Position numbers and translations under genes: made by a program
NCBI RefSeq assembly: GCF_000278135.1
Contig: NZ_JH725022.1
Location: forward strand, 132,186 to 196,185
Direction: 5' to 3'
Source of the DNA: Candidatus Bartonella washoeensis Sb944nv
GTDB taxonomy: Bacteria > Pseudomonadota > Alphaproteobacteria > Rhizobiales > Rhizobiaceae
DNA: 64,000 bases
In this document: positions 30,318-40,449 of the stretch, one piece after another
Layout of the letters: each line of letters opens with the position of its first letter
How positions within the stretch are numbered: the stretch's first letter is position 1
The notes under the pieces: generated by a model
Seen by the model: only the letters and a program-made list of their open reading frames with translations
What the model was told of the DNA's origin: nothing
Databases searched by the model: none

Positions 30318-30364
30318 CATCGCAGCCACTTCTTATCACTTGAAGCAATGAGAAGATGGCTACT
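30318..30364 (+). terminator. Imperfect hairpin after gpD
   Basis: AGCCACTTCT at about 30325 pairs with AGAAGATGGCT about 20 bases on, with one bulged base. It follows the phage tail genes and precedes the methylase. There is no clear T-run, so it is a possible terminator or processing structure only. Confidence 0.3.
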
Positions 30365-30389
30365 AGTGATGAAAGAGTGTTAAAAAAGT

Positions 30390-31208
30390 ATGGATACACT
30401 TTGTAAAGAAACATTAAAATCTATTGATCCTATAGAACCAGCTGCCGCTTATATTGGTGGCAAAATCAGGTTAGCAAAAACCATTATCAAAATCATTGAA
30501 GCGATCCCACATCGCACTTATGCTGAGCCTTTTGTTGGCATGGGGGGAATATTCTTCAGACGGAAATTGATACCCTTATATGAAGTCATCAATGATCGCT
30601 CAGGGGATGTGGTGAATTTTTTTCGGGTTTTGCAACGCCATTATCACCCTTTTATGGATCTGTTAGAGTTCCAAATTAGCAGCCGTGAGGCGTTTTAAAG
30701 TTTTGCTCTGCAAGATCCAAAGACACTGACGGATTTAGAGCGGGCTTTGCGGTTTTTATATCTACAGCGGTTGAGTTTTGGTGGGCAGGTAGCAAAGCGG
30801 TCGTTTGGAGTTGATCCCTACCGTAGTGCCCGGTTTAACTCTTTCAAACTTGAGGGGTTCTTAAAGCTGATTTACCGGCGTTTATCAAATGTGACCATTG
30901 AACATTTAGACTGGTTTGACTTTATCAAGCGCTATGACTTGCCAACGACCTTGTTTTACCTTGATCCACCTTATTGGGGCGTTGAGGATTGCTATGGAAA
31001 GGATTTGTTTAAGCGAGAGGATTACCAGAAAATGTCGACACTGCTTGCACAATTAAAGGGGAAGTTTGTTTTGTCTCTCAATGATGTGCCAGAGATCCGA
31101 ACAACCTTTAGCCAATTTAAACGAAAAGAGGTGAATACGTCTTATACATGTGGTTCAAAGTATCCGATTCCGGCGAAGGAGCTGATCATCTCAAATTGCG
31201 ATTTTTAG
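30390..31208 (+). pseudogene. D12-class DNA adenine methyltransferase, nonsense-mutated
   Basis: N6-adenine methyltransferase of the Dam/D12 class. The frame shows the SAM site (AAYIGGKIRLAK and AEPFVGMGGIFFRR) near the N-terminus and the catalytic FYLDPPYWG later. It ends KELIISNCDF at 31208. A TAA at 30696-30698 interrupts the same frame between SSREAF and SFALQDPKTL; the sequence on both sides is family-like and no base is missing, so this is a single nonsense change (for example GAA to TAA). Without an internal restart, the N-terminal SAM-binding part and the DPPY part are separated. Phage-borne orphan methylases often protect phage DNA; this one is probably dead. Confidence 0.85.
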
Positions 31209-31434
31209 AAGAAGAGAAAAATGACTCATAAAAGGGGCTTTAAATGACCTTTGAAAGGTCTTTGAAGACCCTTTGAGAACCTCTTAAAAAACTTTTGAAA
31301 AAATAAATTGGTACAAAACCTACTGTCAAGCTACAGTCAAATTATATAAATTGTAGAAGGTGGTCCAAAAGGTGGTCTGAAAATAATTGTTTAAAGGAAA
31401 AACCTATATATTTCAATGTGTTAAAAGCAAAACA

Positions 31435-31510
31435 TGGTGCCGCATGCCGGATTCGAACCAGCGACCCCATCATTACGAATGATGTGCTCTACCAACTGAG
31501 CTAATGCGGC
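31435..31510 (-). tRNA. tRNA-Thr (CGT anticodon)
   Basis: Minus-strand cloverleaf of 76 bases including encoded CCA. Acceptor GCCGCAT pairs with ATGCGGC; anticodon arm CATCA-TTCGTAA-TGATG gives anticodon CGU (Thr, ACG codons); T-arm contains GGTTCGAATCC; discriminator A. The prophage remnant lies on its 3' side. Confidence 0.97.
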
Positions 31511-32819
31511 ATAAGCTTACATATTAATCAGACAAAAGTCAGACCGAAGGTAATAACCAAAAGAATGCACAAAAGCAAGTGTGCATTTTGTTCGATTAAT
31601 CTAGAAGATTCAGGAGTCATTGAGGCAGTTGAGGTAAAAAGCGTGGCTTGCTGAAATTAGCAGTGCAGAGCGATATTTTTTTCATCTTAATGCTATGAAG
31701 TTGCCGATAATATATCTTTTCAATTTACAATTGTATTTAATGTTGGAGGCGGTATAATAAGTCGATTTTTGGGATAGAGATTGCGTTAAGAGATCTTTGC
31801 ACAGATTAAGGATGCCTTTCTTATCCGAAAGGGAGAGATTTATTTTATAGATTATTTTTGAAATAAAAAAATACCATCAATCTTTATAACCTAAAGAGAA
31901 GATCAGTGTAAGAATTGTTTTTTAGAAAAGCTACTTTTCATTCTTATATCACAGGAATGGAGGTAAAGGGGAATAATGTGATAAAATCGGCTTTCAGGAC
32001 GACAGACAATACCGAATCAAGCAAAAGCAAGCACATCAAGAAAAGGTTCATTGAGAAGCTTTCTTGCGTGGTAAGTGATCAAGGCAAGAATATGAAATAT
32101 CTAAAAATTTAATATTTTAACAAGGCGATTTTCATATTTAGAAAAATGAAGTTTCTCTGAAACAGCTGCTATATTATTTCTTCATGAATAGGGATATTGG
32201 ATATTTTTGTTGAAGCTTTCAATTTTTGTCAGTAAAGCCTTCTTTTTTTCAAGGTATGTATCTCCTAGACTACAATAGGATGAAATGTTTTTTTGTTGTA
32301 ATTGTAACCGTTTATTGCACAGATTTTTCAGTTTAATGCATCTCAGTAGATATAAGGGATGGTTTTTGCAAAATCTATGTTATCATCATTATTTCAAAAG
32401 ATATCAATTCAATAAAGAGTTTCCATATTATTTTAGGGTACATTTTTTGTCTACGATCACTGTTCCAAAGAACGGAGAAAAACTTTTAAGAGATAAATTA
32501 GGGATAATAAATAATTTTAGCTACAGCAATATGTTGTTCAGTTTTTTCTATGCAGAATTTTCTTACAGGTAGGAACAGAAGTAACATTGCAATAGCTAAA
32601 TGCTTTTATTGATAAAAGTAAAGCTTATTTATAGTAGTAGCCCACAGTGATCATCGGGTAGGGTAGGCCACTTTATATTCATAATAAAGCCTTATTCAGT
32701 TATGCCTATTGGTGAAATAGCTTTTGTTTTATCAAGAGGATAAATTTCTTTAAGGTGTGCCGATTATTTATAGCGCAATAGATTTTGAAAATCTTATTAA
32801 ATATCAAATGTATTTTTCT
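31511..32819. other. Gene-poor gap behind tRNA-Thr
   Basis: About 1.3 kb with only short low-complexity open frames (65 codons at 31915, 95 codons at 32285, the latter rich in Phe, Tyr and Cys). No family is recognised, and I see no integrase remnant on either strand. Confidence 0.5.
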
Positions 32820-33140
32820 TTATCTATAGAAGATTTTATGAAAAGGCTTTTGTTTTTCATAACTCAAAATACAAAATATTATTGCTAAGGTACCTAAAAT
32901 AGACCATATTGGTAAACAGATGAGGGTGATGCAAATTGAGTGTAAGAGAGGGAGTGTCATATTATGCATAGATTGGTTGAGTCCATAGATATCTGTTTGT
33001 AGGAGATTTTCTAGCATTTTATTGAGGGGTGTTGTTTCCCAATGTGATGTGCTCACAGAGCGCGTACCATCGATGACTAATGCTATAATCATCAACGTAA
33101 AAGAAATAAAAGCCATTAATTTAAATAAAGGACGAAGCAT
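32820..33140 (-). CDS. Small conserved membrane protein
   Basis: A 106-residue protein with two hydrophobic segments: about residues 5-24 (LFKLMAFISFTLMIIALVID) and 68-93 (ICITLICLPIWSILGTLAII). Between them is a polar loop (STSHWETTPLNKMLENLLQ). The pattern, with VIDGTRSV after helix one, resembles small two-helix membrane proteins I recall as widespread in Rhizobiales; function unknown. The frame is open to 33284, but the ATG at 33140 (MLRPLFKL) has GGAAG upstream and removes a non-membrane-like Cys-rich leader. Divergent from the permease gene. Confidence 0.65.
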   Translation of the reverse strand: MLRPLFKLMAFISFTLMIIALVIDGTRSVSTSHWETTPLNKMLENLLQTDIYGLNQSMHNMTLPLLHSICITLICLPIWSILGTLAIIFCILSYEKQKPFHKIFYR

Positions 33141-33333
33141 ATTTCTTCCTGTTATTTTAACGCAGCGTTTGCTCAATTCAACACTTGCATAACGCACAGA
33201 AAAAAAAGTCGTTGCACATTGTGAGACGAAAGGTGTGTTTACGTTTGTGTTCGTGATTTTTTTAGAAAAATACATAAAAGTCATGGGCGGCGTTTTTGAT
33301 AAAATTGAAGTTAAACCTAACAGGAAACGAGGA

Positions 33334-34764
33334 ATGATGTTTGAAGAAAAGCATAGTGAATTGAAACGTAGCCTTCAAAATCGTCATGTTCAAATGATTG
33401 CTTTAGGAGGCGTTATTGGGACCGGTCTTTTTTATGGCTCAGCGGAATCTATACAATTGGCTGGTCCTTCAACTATTTTAGCTTATCTTTTCGGTGGACT
33501 TATTATCTATTTTATCATGAGAATGCTTGGTGAAATGTCAGTAGAAGAGCCAACTTCGGGTGCTTTTAGCTTCTTTGCCTATAAATATTGGGGAGATAAG
33601 GTTGGTTTCATAACGGGTTGGAATTATTGGTTTCTTTATATTCTTGTCAGTATGACTGAACTTACAGTTATTGGATTTTATCTTGATCATTGGGTTTTAA
33701 TGGATCATTGGAAGTCATCCCTCATTGTTCTTATGTTTGTTACATTAATCAATTTGTTTAATGTTCGCTTTTACGGAGAATTTGAATTTGGCTTGGCTTT
33801 GATTAAAGTAGTTACTGTTGTTGGCATGATTATTTTTGGAATTTTCCTTATTGTCACTGGAACAAATGATAATCAAGCGAGTATTCACCATCTTTGGGAT
33901 CATGGCGGTTTTTTCCCTTACGGTGCAATAGGAGTTGTATTAGCTACTGCTGTGGTGATGTTTTCTTTTGGTGGAACAGAACTTATTGGTATTGCGGCTG
34001 GAGAGGTCTCCAATCCCCAAAAAACAATTCCAATGGCTATTCGTAAAGTGATGTGGAGGATTATCATTTTTTATATTGGTTCTATTGGCGTAATTATGAT
34101 GATAAGTCCGTGGGATACGATTGGAAAAGATGGCAGTCCTTTCGTTACTATTTTTGAAACCGTGGGAATTCCTGCAGCTGGACATATTTTGAATTTTGTG
34201 GTGATTATGGCTGCTATTTCTGTCTATAATAGTGGCATTTATTCGAATAGCCGCATGCTTTATAGTTTAGCAATACAAAAAAATGCACCATATATTTTTG
34301 GTAAACTTAATGCTGCCCATGTTCCTTATGTTGCTATCCTTTTTTCATCATTATGTACTTCGGTAATTGTTGTTGTTAATGCTCTTGTTCCCGACAATAG
34401 TTTTATGCGGATTATGGCTCTTGCGACTGCGGCAGCAGTTATTACTTGGGCTATTATTGTTATTGTTCATTTAAAGTTTCGAAAAGCACACAAGGACAGG
34501 GAAGGATCTTTTGTTTATGCGTTTGGTCTGTATCCTTATGCTAACTATTTTTGCCTCTTTTTTCTTGCTTTATTATTTTGTATTATGTTTATAAGTGGCT
34601 TTGGAAAAAATGGGTTAATGGCTCAAATTTTTGATATGATAGGAGTCAAAGCGACCTTTTTTGAATCATATATTCCTACGCAGATGCCTGATATGAGTTT
34701 GGCGGTTATTATCATTCCTCTGTGGTGTTTACTTTTGCTTTTAAGCTATAAGCTTAAGAGATAG
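33334..34764 (+). CDS. Amino-acid permease (APC superfamily, AAT family)
   Basis: Cytoplasmic-membrane amino-acid importer with about twelve transmembrane helices over ~476 residues. The signature of the AAT family is at the start: RHVQMIALGGVIGTGLFYGSA (helix 1 unwound region) and GEMSVEEPTSGAFSFFAYKY. EVSNPQKTIPMAI and SVYNSGIYSNSRMLY follow. It resembles AroP/ProY/CycA-type transporters; the substrate cannot be told. The frame is open upstream to 33235, but AGGAAACGAGG lies just before tandem ATGs at 33334 and 33337. bioM begins 26 bases after the stop. Confidence 0.88.
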   Translation: MMFEEKHSELKRSLQNRHVQMIALGGVIGTGLFYGSAESIQLAGPSTILAYLFGGLIIYFIMRMLGEMSVEEPTSGAFSFFAYKYWGDKVGFITGWNYWFLYILVSMTELTVIGFYLDHWVLMDHWKSSLIVLMFVTLINLFNVRFYGEFEFGLALIKVVTVVGMIIFGIFLIVTGTNDNQASIHHLWDHGGFFPYGAIGVVLATAVVMFSFGGTELIGIAAGEVSNPQKTIPMAIRKVMWRIIIFYIGSIGVIMMISPWDTIGKDGSPFVTIFETVGIPAAGHILNFVVIMAAISVYNSGIYSNSRMLYSLAIQKNAPYIFGKLNAAHVPYVAILFSSLCTSVIVVVNALVPDNSFMRIMALATAAAVITWAIIVIVHLKFRKAHKDREGSFVYAFGLYPYANYFCLFFLALLFCIMFISGFGKNGLMAQIFDMIGVKATFFESYIPTQMPDMSLAVIIIPLWCLLLLLSYKLKR

Positions 34765-34789
34765 CGTTGGGATAATATAAGGGGAATGA

Positions 34790-35482
34790 TTGGAAGAAAT
34801 CTTGGGAATCATAAAATTTAATAATGTCACACAAAATTTTGGTGATTTGTGCGTTTTAAGAGATATCACTGTAGAGCTTACTGAAAGACGAATTGCAGTT
34901 ATTGGTGCCAATGGTTCTGGAAAAAGTACATTTGTTCGTCTTATCAGTGGGCTACAGTTACCATCAAATGGTTTTGTGAGCGTTGATGGTCTTGATACAA
35001 AGCGTGATGCAAAAGCAGTAAGGCGTAAAATAGGATTTGTTTTTCAAAATCCTGATAATCAAATTGTTTTGCCATTAGTAGAAGAAGATTTATCGTTTGG
35101 TCTTAAGAATTTAAAACTTAGTAAAGATGAAATTAAGGAGCGTGTAGATGAAATCCTACAGCGCTATGATCTCCAAACTTTAAGAAATCATGCGGTTCAT
35201 TTATTAAGTGGCGGACAAAAACAATTAGTTGCCATTTCGGGTGTGGTGGCGATGAAACCCGATTATATTATTTTTGATGAGCCAACAACATTACTTGATT
35301 TACGAAATAAGCGTCGTATTACGCAAGTCATAGAAGAATTATCACAAACGGCAATTGTGGTATCACATGATTTGGAATTTCTCAGGAACTTTGATAGAGT
35401 ACTAGTTTTTGATAAGGGGGAAATAATTGTTGATGATATACCGTTTGTTGCAATTAAAGAATATATAAGAAGAATGTCGTGA
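34790..35482 (+). CDS. bioM: Biotin ECF transporter ATPase BioM
   Basis: ATP-binding subunit of the energy-coupling-factor biotin importer BioMNY. The 230-residue ABC ATPase has Walker [10 protein letters not shown], a Q-loop in [11 protein letters not shown] (an ECF-type motif), signature LSGGQKQ, Walker [10 protein letters not shown] and the switch His in VVSHD. No ATG fits: the frame starts at TTG 34790, preceded by AGGGGA; a second TTG at 34802 is possible. The stop overlaps the bioN start by 4 bases. Identification as BioM rather than a cobalt/nickel ECF ATPase rests on the adjacent bioY. Confidence 0.9.
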   Translation: MEEILGIIKFNNVTQNFGDLCVLRDITVELTERRIAVIGANGSGKSTFVRLISGLQLPSNGFVSVDGLDTKRDAKAVRRKIGFVFQNPDNQIVLPLVEEDLSFGLKNLKLSKDEIKERVDEILQRYDLQTLRNHAVHLLSGGQKQLVAISGVVAMKPDYIIFDEPTTLLDLRNKRRITQVIEELSQTAIVVSHDLEFLRNFDRVLVFDKGEIIVDDIPFVAIKEYIRRMS

Positions 35483-36093
35483 TCGGCTTATATCTTCCCA
35501 AGGATACATTTATCCATCGGCTTAAACCAGAGGTTAAGCTGGTGTTTCTAGCTTTATGTGGAACTATTATATTTACGGTTTCATCTTTACCTGTGCTCTC
35601 GTTTTTTTTACTGTTTGTAGCTTTGTTGTATGGAGTTGCGAAGGTTCCTTTCAACAATGTTGTAAAACAGCTCAAATCGATGAGTTTATTTTTAGTACTT
35701 ATATTTGTTTTTCAAGTTTTTTTTAAGAGTTGGTTTACGGGCTTTGAAGTCATATTACGCTTTATTACTCTTATTTTTTTAGCGTCGCTTGTTTCTTTAA
35801 CAACCAAAGTTTCAGATATGGTAAATTCAGTTGAAAGAAGGCTTCGACCATTTCGATGCTTTGGTATAAATCCATCAAAATTGAGTATGGCTTTATCTCT
35901 GGCGATCAGATTTATTCCGGTTGTTAGTGAAAAGTTCAATGAGGTGCGTGAAGCACAGCGGGCACGCGGATTTGATACCAACATTTTCGCTCTTGCAATG
36001 CCCCTTATTATACGAACTATCAAGATGGCTTCAGAGGTGGCTGAAGCCTTAGATGCACGTTCTTATGACAGTGATACTGATGATAAAGTCTAG
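35479..36093 (+). CDS. bioN: Biotin ECF transporter transmembrane protein BioN
   Basis: The T-component of the ECF biotin importer, coupling ATP hydrolysis by BioM to BioY. The 204-residue membrane protein has hydrophobic segments around residues 18-50 and 57-90, and the conserved cytoplasmic motifs near the C-terminus: EAQRARGF and a second ALDARSYD (the two Ala-Arg-x signatures that contact the ATPases). It starts with GTG at 35479, in the overlap GTGA with the bioM stop, which implies translational coupling. bioY follows after 36 bases. Confidence 0.9.
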   Translation: MIGLYLPKDTFIHRLKPEVKLVFLALCGTIIFTVSSLPVLSFFLLFVALLYGVAKVPFNNVVKQLKSMSLFLVLIFVFQVFFKSWFTGFEVILRFITLIFLASLVSLTTKVSDMVNSVERRLRPFRCFGINPSKLSMALSLAIRFIPVVSEKFNEVREAQRARGFDTNIFALAMPLIIRTIKMASEVAEALDARSYDSDTDDKV

Positions 36094-36129
36094 TGTCGAT
36101 AAAAACACTCATAATAAAGGAATAATTTA

Positions 36130-36684
36130 ATGAATACAAAAGATTTAACCTACGTTGCTTTATTTGCAGCTATTTATGCAGTTTTAGGACTTTTCCCCCC
36201 TATTTTTCTTCCTGTTTTTCTTGGGCTTCCTATTACAGCTCAGTCTATGGGGCCGATGTTAGCAGGGTCTATACTTGGAGCGAAAAGAGGGGCTTTGGCT
36301 TCAATTCTTTTTCTTGTACTTGTTGCTATTGGATTGCCTCTATTGGCTGGTGGGCGTGGAGGTATTAGTGTTTTTTTAGGAGCTGGGGGTGGCTATATGA
36401 TTGGGTATCCAGTTGCTGCATTTTTTATTGGCATTATGGTTGAGTTATTTTGGCGACGGTTAAATTTTATTACATTGTTTGTGATAAATGCTTTAGGTGG
36501 TATTGGGATTGTTTATCTTTTTGGAGTTCCGTGGATGGCTTATATTACTCAAATTCCTTTGCTAACAGCTTTAATAAGTTCCTTAGGTTTTTTGATTGGC
36601 GATTCTCTGAAAGTGCTGATTACATCCTTTGTAGCACTTACAGTTAAAAAATCTGTTCCTCTCATTGTGTCAAAGAAAAGGTAA
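36130..36684 (+). CDS. bioY: Biotin-binding substrate component BioY
   Basis: The S-component that binds biotin within the membrane. The 184-residue protein has six hydrophobic segments and the family features LTYVALFAAIYAVLG, GLPITAQSMGPMLAG, and GGRGGISVFLGAGGGYMIGYP. AAAGGAATAA precedes the ATG. It completes an apparent bioMNY operon and is the subunit that defines biotin specificity. A biotin transporter suggests that the organism depends, at least in part, on host biotin. Confidence 0.95.
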   Translation: MNTKDLTYVALFAAIYAVLGLFPPIFLPVFLGLPITAQSMGPMLAGSILGAKRGALASILFLVLVAIGLPLLAGGRGGISVFLGAGGGYMIGYPVAAFFIGIMVELFWRRLNFITLFVINALGGIGIVYLFGVPWMAYITQIPLLTALISSLGFLIGDSLKVLITSFVALTVKKSVPLIVSKKR

Positions 36685-37195
36685 TTCTTGCTGTAAAGGA
36701 GGGATTTATATTGCGATATACCTAGGAGAGAAAGGACAGAAATAATAATATGGAAAAGTTTTCTGTCTTATTGTTTGCGCTTTCATAAGAGGAAATATGT
36801 AGGATAAAAGAAAAATTATTCTATGCTATCTAAGTGATCATCTCAAAACTAATAAATGTAATTTATATCCGTTATTATTAATAGATATTAAAAATATCAT
36901 TGAATATTAAAGTGAATTTTTGATATAAAATAGTTAATAATATTCTTCATATATAAGAAAATTTCATTCTTTTTTGAAAAATTAATTACAATGGATTATT
37001 ATTATCATATTTTTATTTAAATAATTTGAATAAGAAATTTATATTTTAATGCAGTGAATATAACATATTTTAATATCTATGTTTAATAAATATTATTATT
37101 GCAATTATTTCATTTGTAATATATAAATACATAACAATATTTATGTTAAACCCATTTTGTCTTATTTAATAAGCTAAATTGTAAAAGTAAAAACC
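36685..37195. other. Very AT-rich gap after bioY
   Basis: About 500 bases that become almost purely A/T from 36880 to 37160. No gene, repeat or clear terminator is visible. Confidence 0.5.
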
Positions 37196-37501
37196 ATGAA
37201 TGTAAGATATTTTTTTTCTATATTTTTTATTATTTTCTTTCTTTCTTCTGGTGCGAATGCATCAGATCGAACTCTTATTCAAGGAGAGACATCTTTTATT
37301 ATTTCTCCTACTCTTTCTAGGACAGCTTTATTTTCTAATAAACAGGTTCGTCCTTTATTGAATAAAGTGATCATGTCTGCTCATTCAAGCAATCAAGTTG
37401 TATTTTGGGAAAGTGTAACATCATTTTTTATGAAAGTGGCGCTTGTATATGCTAATTTATGGCAATATTTATACTCTTCCATATTTTCCATATTTAGGTA
37501 G
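37196..37501 (+). CDS. Putative small secreted protein
   Basis: A 101-codon open frame with a convincing signal peptide: MNVRYFFSIFFIIFFLSSGANA with a likely cleavage after ANA (about residue 22). The mature part (SDRTLIQGETSF onward) has no known domain and ends with an aromatic, partly hydrophobic stretch (ALVYANLWQYLYSSIFSIF) that could be a second membrane helix. Weak Shine-Dalgarno. It lies alone in AT-rich gene-poor DNA, so it could be lineage-specific or a chance frame. Confidence 0.4.
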   Translation: MNVRYFFSIFFIIFFLSSGANASDRTLIQGETSFIISPTLSRTALFSNKQVRPLLNKVIMSAHSSNQVVFWESVTSFFMKVALVYANLWQYLYSSIFSIFR

Positions 37502-38412
37502 GATAAAAGAGTATATTATAGTATTATTTGGCTTAATTATTTGCAATAAAGGCATGAAATGTATTTTATGGAATATCCGAATTTTATTGTAAGAATAAAA
37601 TAAAAAGAGGATTACTATCAAGGCAAAATTGGGGGGGCATGCATCATATATATACATAAATTTATGCGTTAATAATTTAATTATTGGGTGTATTAAATAA
37701 TCTTTTACAAGCATAAGTAGTTGCAGGTGAGATCACTAAGCTTTTCTAATGCTTCGGAATAATTTTGCTTATTTGGCAATTGGAATTGTTCATTTTTTCA
37801 AAGAGATTTTTACTTGATTATAAAAAAAAATTGATCTTGGCAACTTGCTTCCTGTGAAAAGAGTAGTCCAGTTTTTGTGATTGTAATGCTGTTCTATTTG
37901 GAAAAAAGACTAAAAGTGTTTTAAATTAAAAAAAAAGATCAGTCGCTTATAATCTAGAAAAGCTTTGAAGAAGAATGAAATAAGTTAAGCAAAACTTCAC
38001 TGATATCAAGAAATTTTTTATGGAACATGCTATTGAGTTTTAATCTTTATGATGCTCCATAGAGTTTATTTTTTTATATCCTCTGTAGTTTCAAGGATCA
38101 TTATTCTTCTGCGGATAATTTTAATGCAGATGATTTTGTTAATATGGCATACATCGTCAAGGATATCGAAAGCAAGTTTGTTTAAATCTTAAAGATTGTA
38201 ATGAGGTATCAGAGGTCTTCAAAGGGATCTATTTTTTTAGAAACGGAAACACTTTTGATGTTTAATGCAGCTAGGAATTCCTCAAAAAAGTCCTTTTTCA
38301 AATAATTAGAAAGGAATATTTTAAAATTCTATTCCCTCACTTTTATCGACGCATCCCTCACCTTAAAAAAACATATGGAAAATCAATAAGTTATTTAGAG
38401 AAAAAAAGAATG
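37502..38412. other. Gene-poor gap on the 3' side of tRNA-Phe
   Basis: About 900 bases with no intact gene. Short protein-like pieces such as DDFVNMAYIVKDIE and YRRIPHLKKTYGKSI (38110-38400) suggest decayed coding DNA, but I cannot name it. Confidence 0.45.
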
Positions 38413-38488
<76 letters not shown>

Positions 38489-38894
38489 ACATTTCACAAA
38501 ACACGTGAAACGTGTGCGGTTATAACATTAAAATTTTCTCTGTCCAGTCATCAAAAGAAAAATAATTGATTTTTTATAAATTTATTTCCGTATTTGAGGC
38601 AATTATAATTTCTCTTTTCATAAAATCAACTTGATAGGTATATTGCGATACGTTAGTGTATCGTCATCAGAATGTTGTCTTATCGTGGTGATGACGCAAG
38701 GAAATCTTTCTAAAGAATCAATAAAAATATAATTGAGAGGAATATTTTTCATAAGATTTCCACGTATTTTAAGCTTACGAAATAAATAGAAAATGTTTTT
38801 GATCTTTGTTTAAGGGGACTATTGGCACAGTCTTTATAATAATTCGTTTTTCTTTAAAGAAAGGCAAGCCATTTAAAAGGGGAGACTAATAATA
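38489..38894. promoter_or_regulatory. Upstream region of serC
   Basis: About 400 non-coding bases. The last 100 contain TTTTCTTTAAAGAAA (a small inverted repeat, about 38851-38865) just before AAAAGGGGAGA, the ribosome-binding site of serC at about 38876. Alphaproteobacteria are known to have a conserved serC RNA motif at this place; I cannot confirm that this sequence folds into it. Confidence 0.25.
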
Positions 38895-40052
38895 ATGTTT
38901 AAAAAACCAAGTTATCGTCCAAATAATCCTAATTTTTCTTCAGGCCCTTGTCGTAAGCGACCTGGTTGGACTCTTGAAGTCCTTAAAGAAGCATTAGTTG
39001 GACGTTCACATCGATCTAGAGCAGCAGAATCAAGACTGGCTGAGGTTGTTAATTTAACACGTGAAGTTCTTGAAGTGCCTTCTGATTATCGTATAGGAAT
39101 TGTTCCTGCTTCCGATACTGGTGCTGTTGAGATGTCTCTATGGTCCTTATTAGGCGAACGTGGTGTCGATATGGCAGCATGGGAAAGTTTTGGTTCGGGG
39201 TGGATTGCAGATGTTGTTGAGCAATTAAAGCTTTCTGATGTGCGTCGTTTTGAAGCCCCTTATGGCGAATTGCCGGACCTAACACAAATGGATTTTGATC
39301 GTGATGTTGTTTTTACATGGAATGGGACAACTTCTGGTGTGCGTATTCCTAATGCAGATTTCATTCCAGATAAGCGGGCAGGATTAACAATTTGTGATGC
39401 AACATCAGCGGCTTTTGCGCAAAATCTTGATTTTTCAAAATTAGATGTTGTGACTTTTTCCTGGCAAAAAGTTTTGGGAGGTGAGGCTGCGCATGGCATG
39501 TTGATTTTAAGTCCTCGTGCTGTTGAACGGCTTGAAAGTTATGTTCCACCTTGGCCCATGCCCCAAATTTTCTGTATGAAAAAAGAAGGAAAATTAAACG
39601 AAAATATTTTTAAGGGTAAGACAATTAATACACCCTCTCTGCTATGTGTTGAAGATTATCTTGATGCATTGAAGTGGGCAAAATCATTGGGTGGAGTGCA
39701 GGCATTAAGGGCGCGAGTTGATAAAAATTTTTCTGTAATTGATGCGTTTGTTCGCAAAACACCGTGGTTAGAATATTTGGCCAAGGATCCTCAAGTGCGG
39801 TCTAATACATCTGTTTGTTTAGATATTGTTGATCCAGTTATTACTACTTTGGATATTGAAAAGCGAGTATCTTTTATAAAAGCGGTAGTAAACCGTCTTG
39901 AAGAGGAAGATGCTGCTTATGATATTGGTTCCTATCGAAATGCTCCTCCAGGACTTCGGATTTGGACAGGTATAACCGTTGAGGCTTCTGATCTTGAAAT
40001 TTTAACACAATGGCTTGAATGGGCATTTCAGGTCGAAAAAGCTCGACTTTAA
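38895..40052 (+). CDS. serC: Phosphoserine aminotransferase SerC
   Basis: PLP-dependent class V aminotransferase making 3-phosphoserine from 3-phosphohydroxypyruvate and glutamate (also used in pyridoxine synthesis). The 385-residue protein is of the alphaproteobacterial type: [43 protein letters not shown], and the PLP lysine in [27 protein letters not shown] precedes the ATG. In related genomes serA follows; here purA is next after a terminator, so serC stands alone. Confidence 0.94.
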   Translation: MFKKPSYRPNNPNFSSGPCRKRPGWTLEVLKEALVGRSHRSRAAESRLAEVVNLTREVLEVPSDYRIGIVPASDTGAVEMSLWSLLGERGVDMAAWESFGSGWIADVVEQLKLSDVRRFEAPYGELPDLTQMDFDRDVVFTWNGTTSGVRIPNADFIPDKRAGLTICDATSAAFAQNLDFSKLDVVTFSWQKVLGGEAAHGMLILSPRAVERLESYVPPWPMPQIFCMKKEGKLNENIFKGKTINTPSLLCVEDYLDALKWAKSLGGVQALRARVDKNFSVIDAFVRKTPWLEYLAKDPQVRSNTSVCLDIVDPVITTLDIEKRVSFIKAVVNRLEEEDAAYDIGSYRNAPPGLRIWTGITVEASDLEILTQWLEWAFQVEKARL

Positions 40053-40088
40053 AGCATTGTTGGCAATTTTATAATGTGACTTTTCCAG

Positions 40089-40125
40089 AAAAATACGGGC
40101 GACCATGATGGCCTCTCGTATTTTT
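40089..40125 (+). terminator. Rho-independent terminator after serC
   Basis: Stem AAAAATACG (40089-40097) pairs with CGTATTTTT (40117-40125), with an inner GGC/GCC pairing. The A- and T-rich arms allow it to work in both directions. It lies 36 bases after the serC stop. Confidence 0.7.
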
Positions 40126-40449
40126 AAATAAGAAAACGATGTTAAAATATCGCGCAGATTGTAAGGAATTACAGGGGCTATGAATGATTTTTCAAATATT
40201 GGCGAAAGCAACAACCAAAGGTTCTAAAGTCTTCTACTTTTTACAGAAAAAATGACTGATTGAGAATGAAGATATATTTTATGTCTTAAGTATTGTTTTC
40301 TTTTAATTATCATAAAGTTGCAGATTGAAATCACCTAGAGATTTGGAAAAAGCTGAAATGAAGAGTCGCACTTTCTCTAAGGTTTCGTTATAAAACACCG
40401 TTTGTTTTTGAATGCTGGTTTTGTTTGACCAAACATGATGGAGAAAGTT

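Noticed and set aside
24122-31208. Calling the phage region the Bartonella gene transfer agent
   Set aside because: No capsid, portal or terminase genes are present, and the tail genes are P2-like with disrupting mutations. The link remains only a speculation about the lysis cassette.
38489-38894. Firm annotation of a serC RNA motif upstream of serC
   Set aside because: Position fits, but I cannot confirm the consensus fold by eye; only a small inverted repeat is visible.
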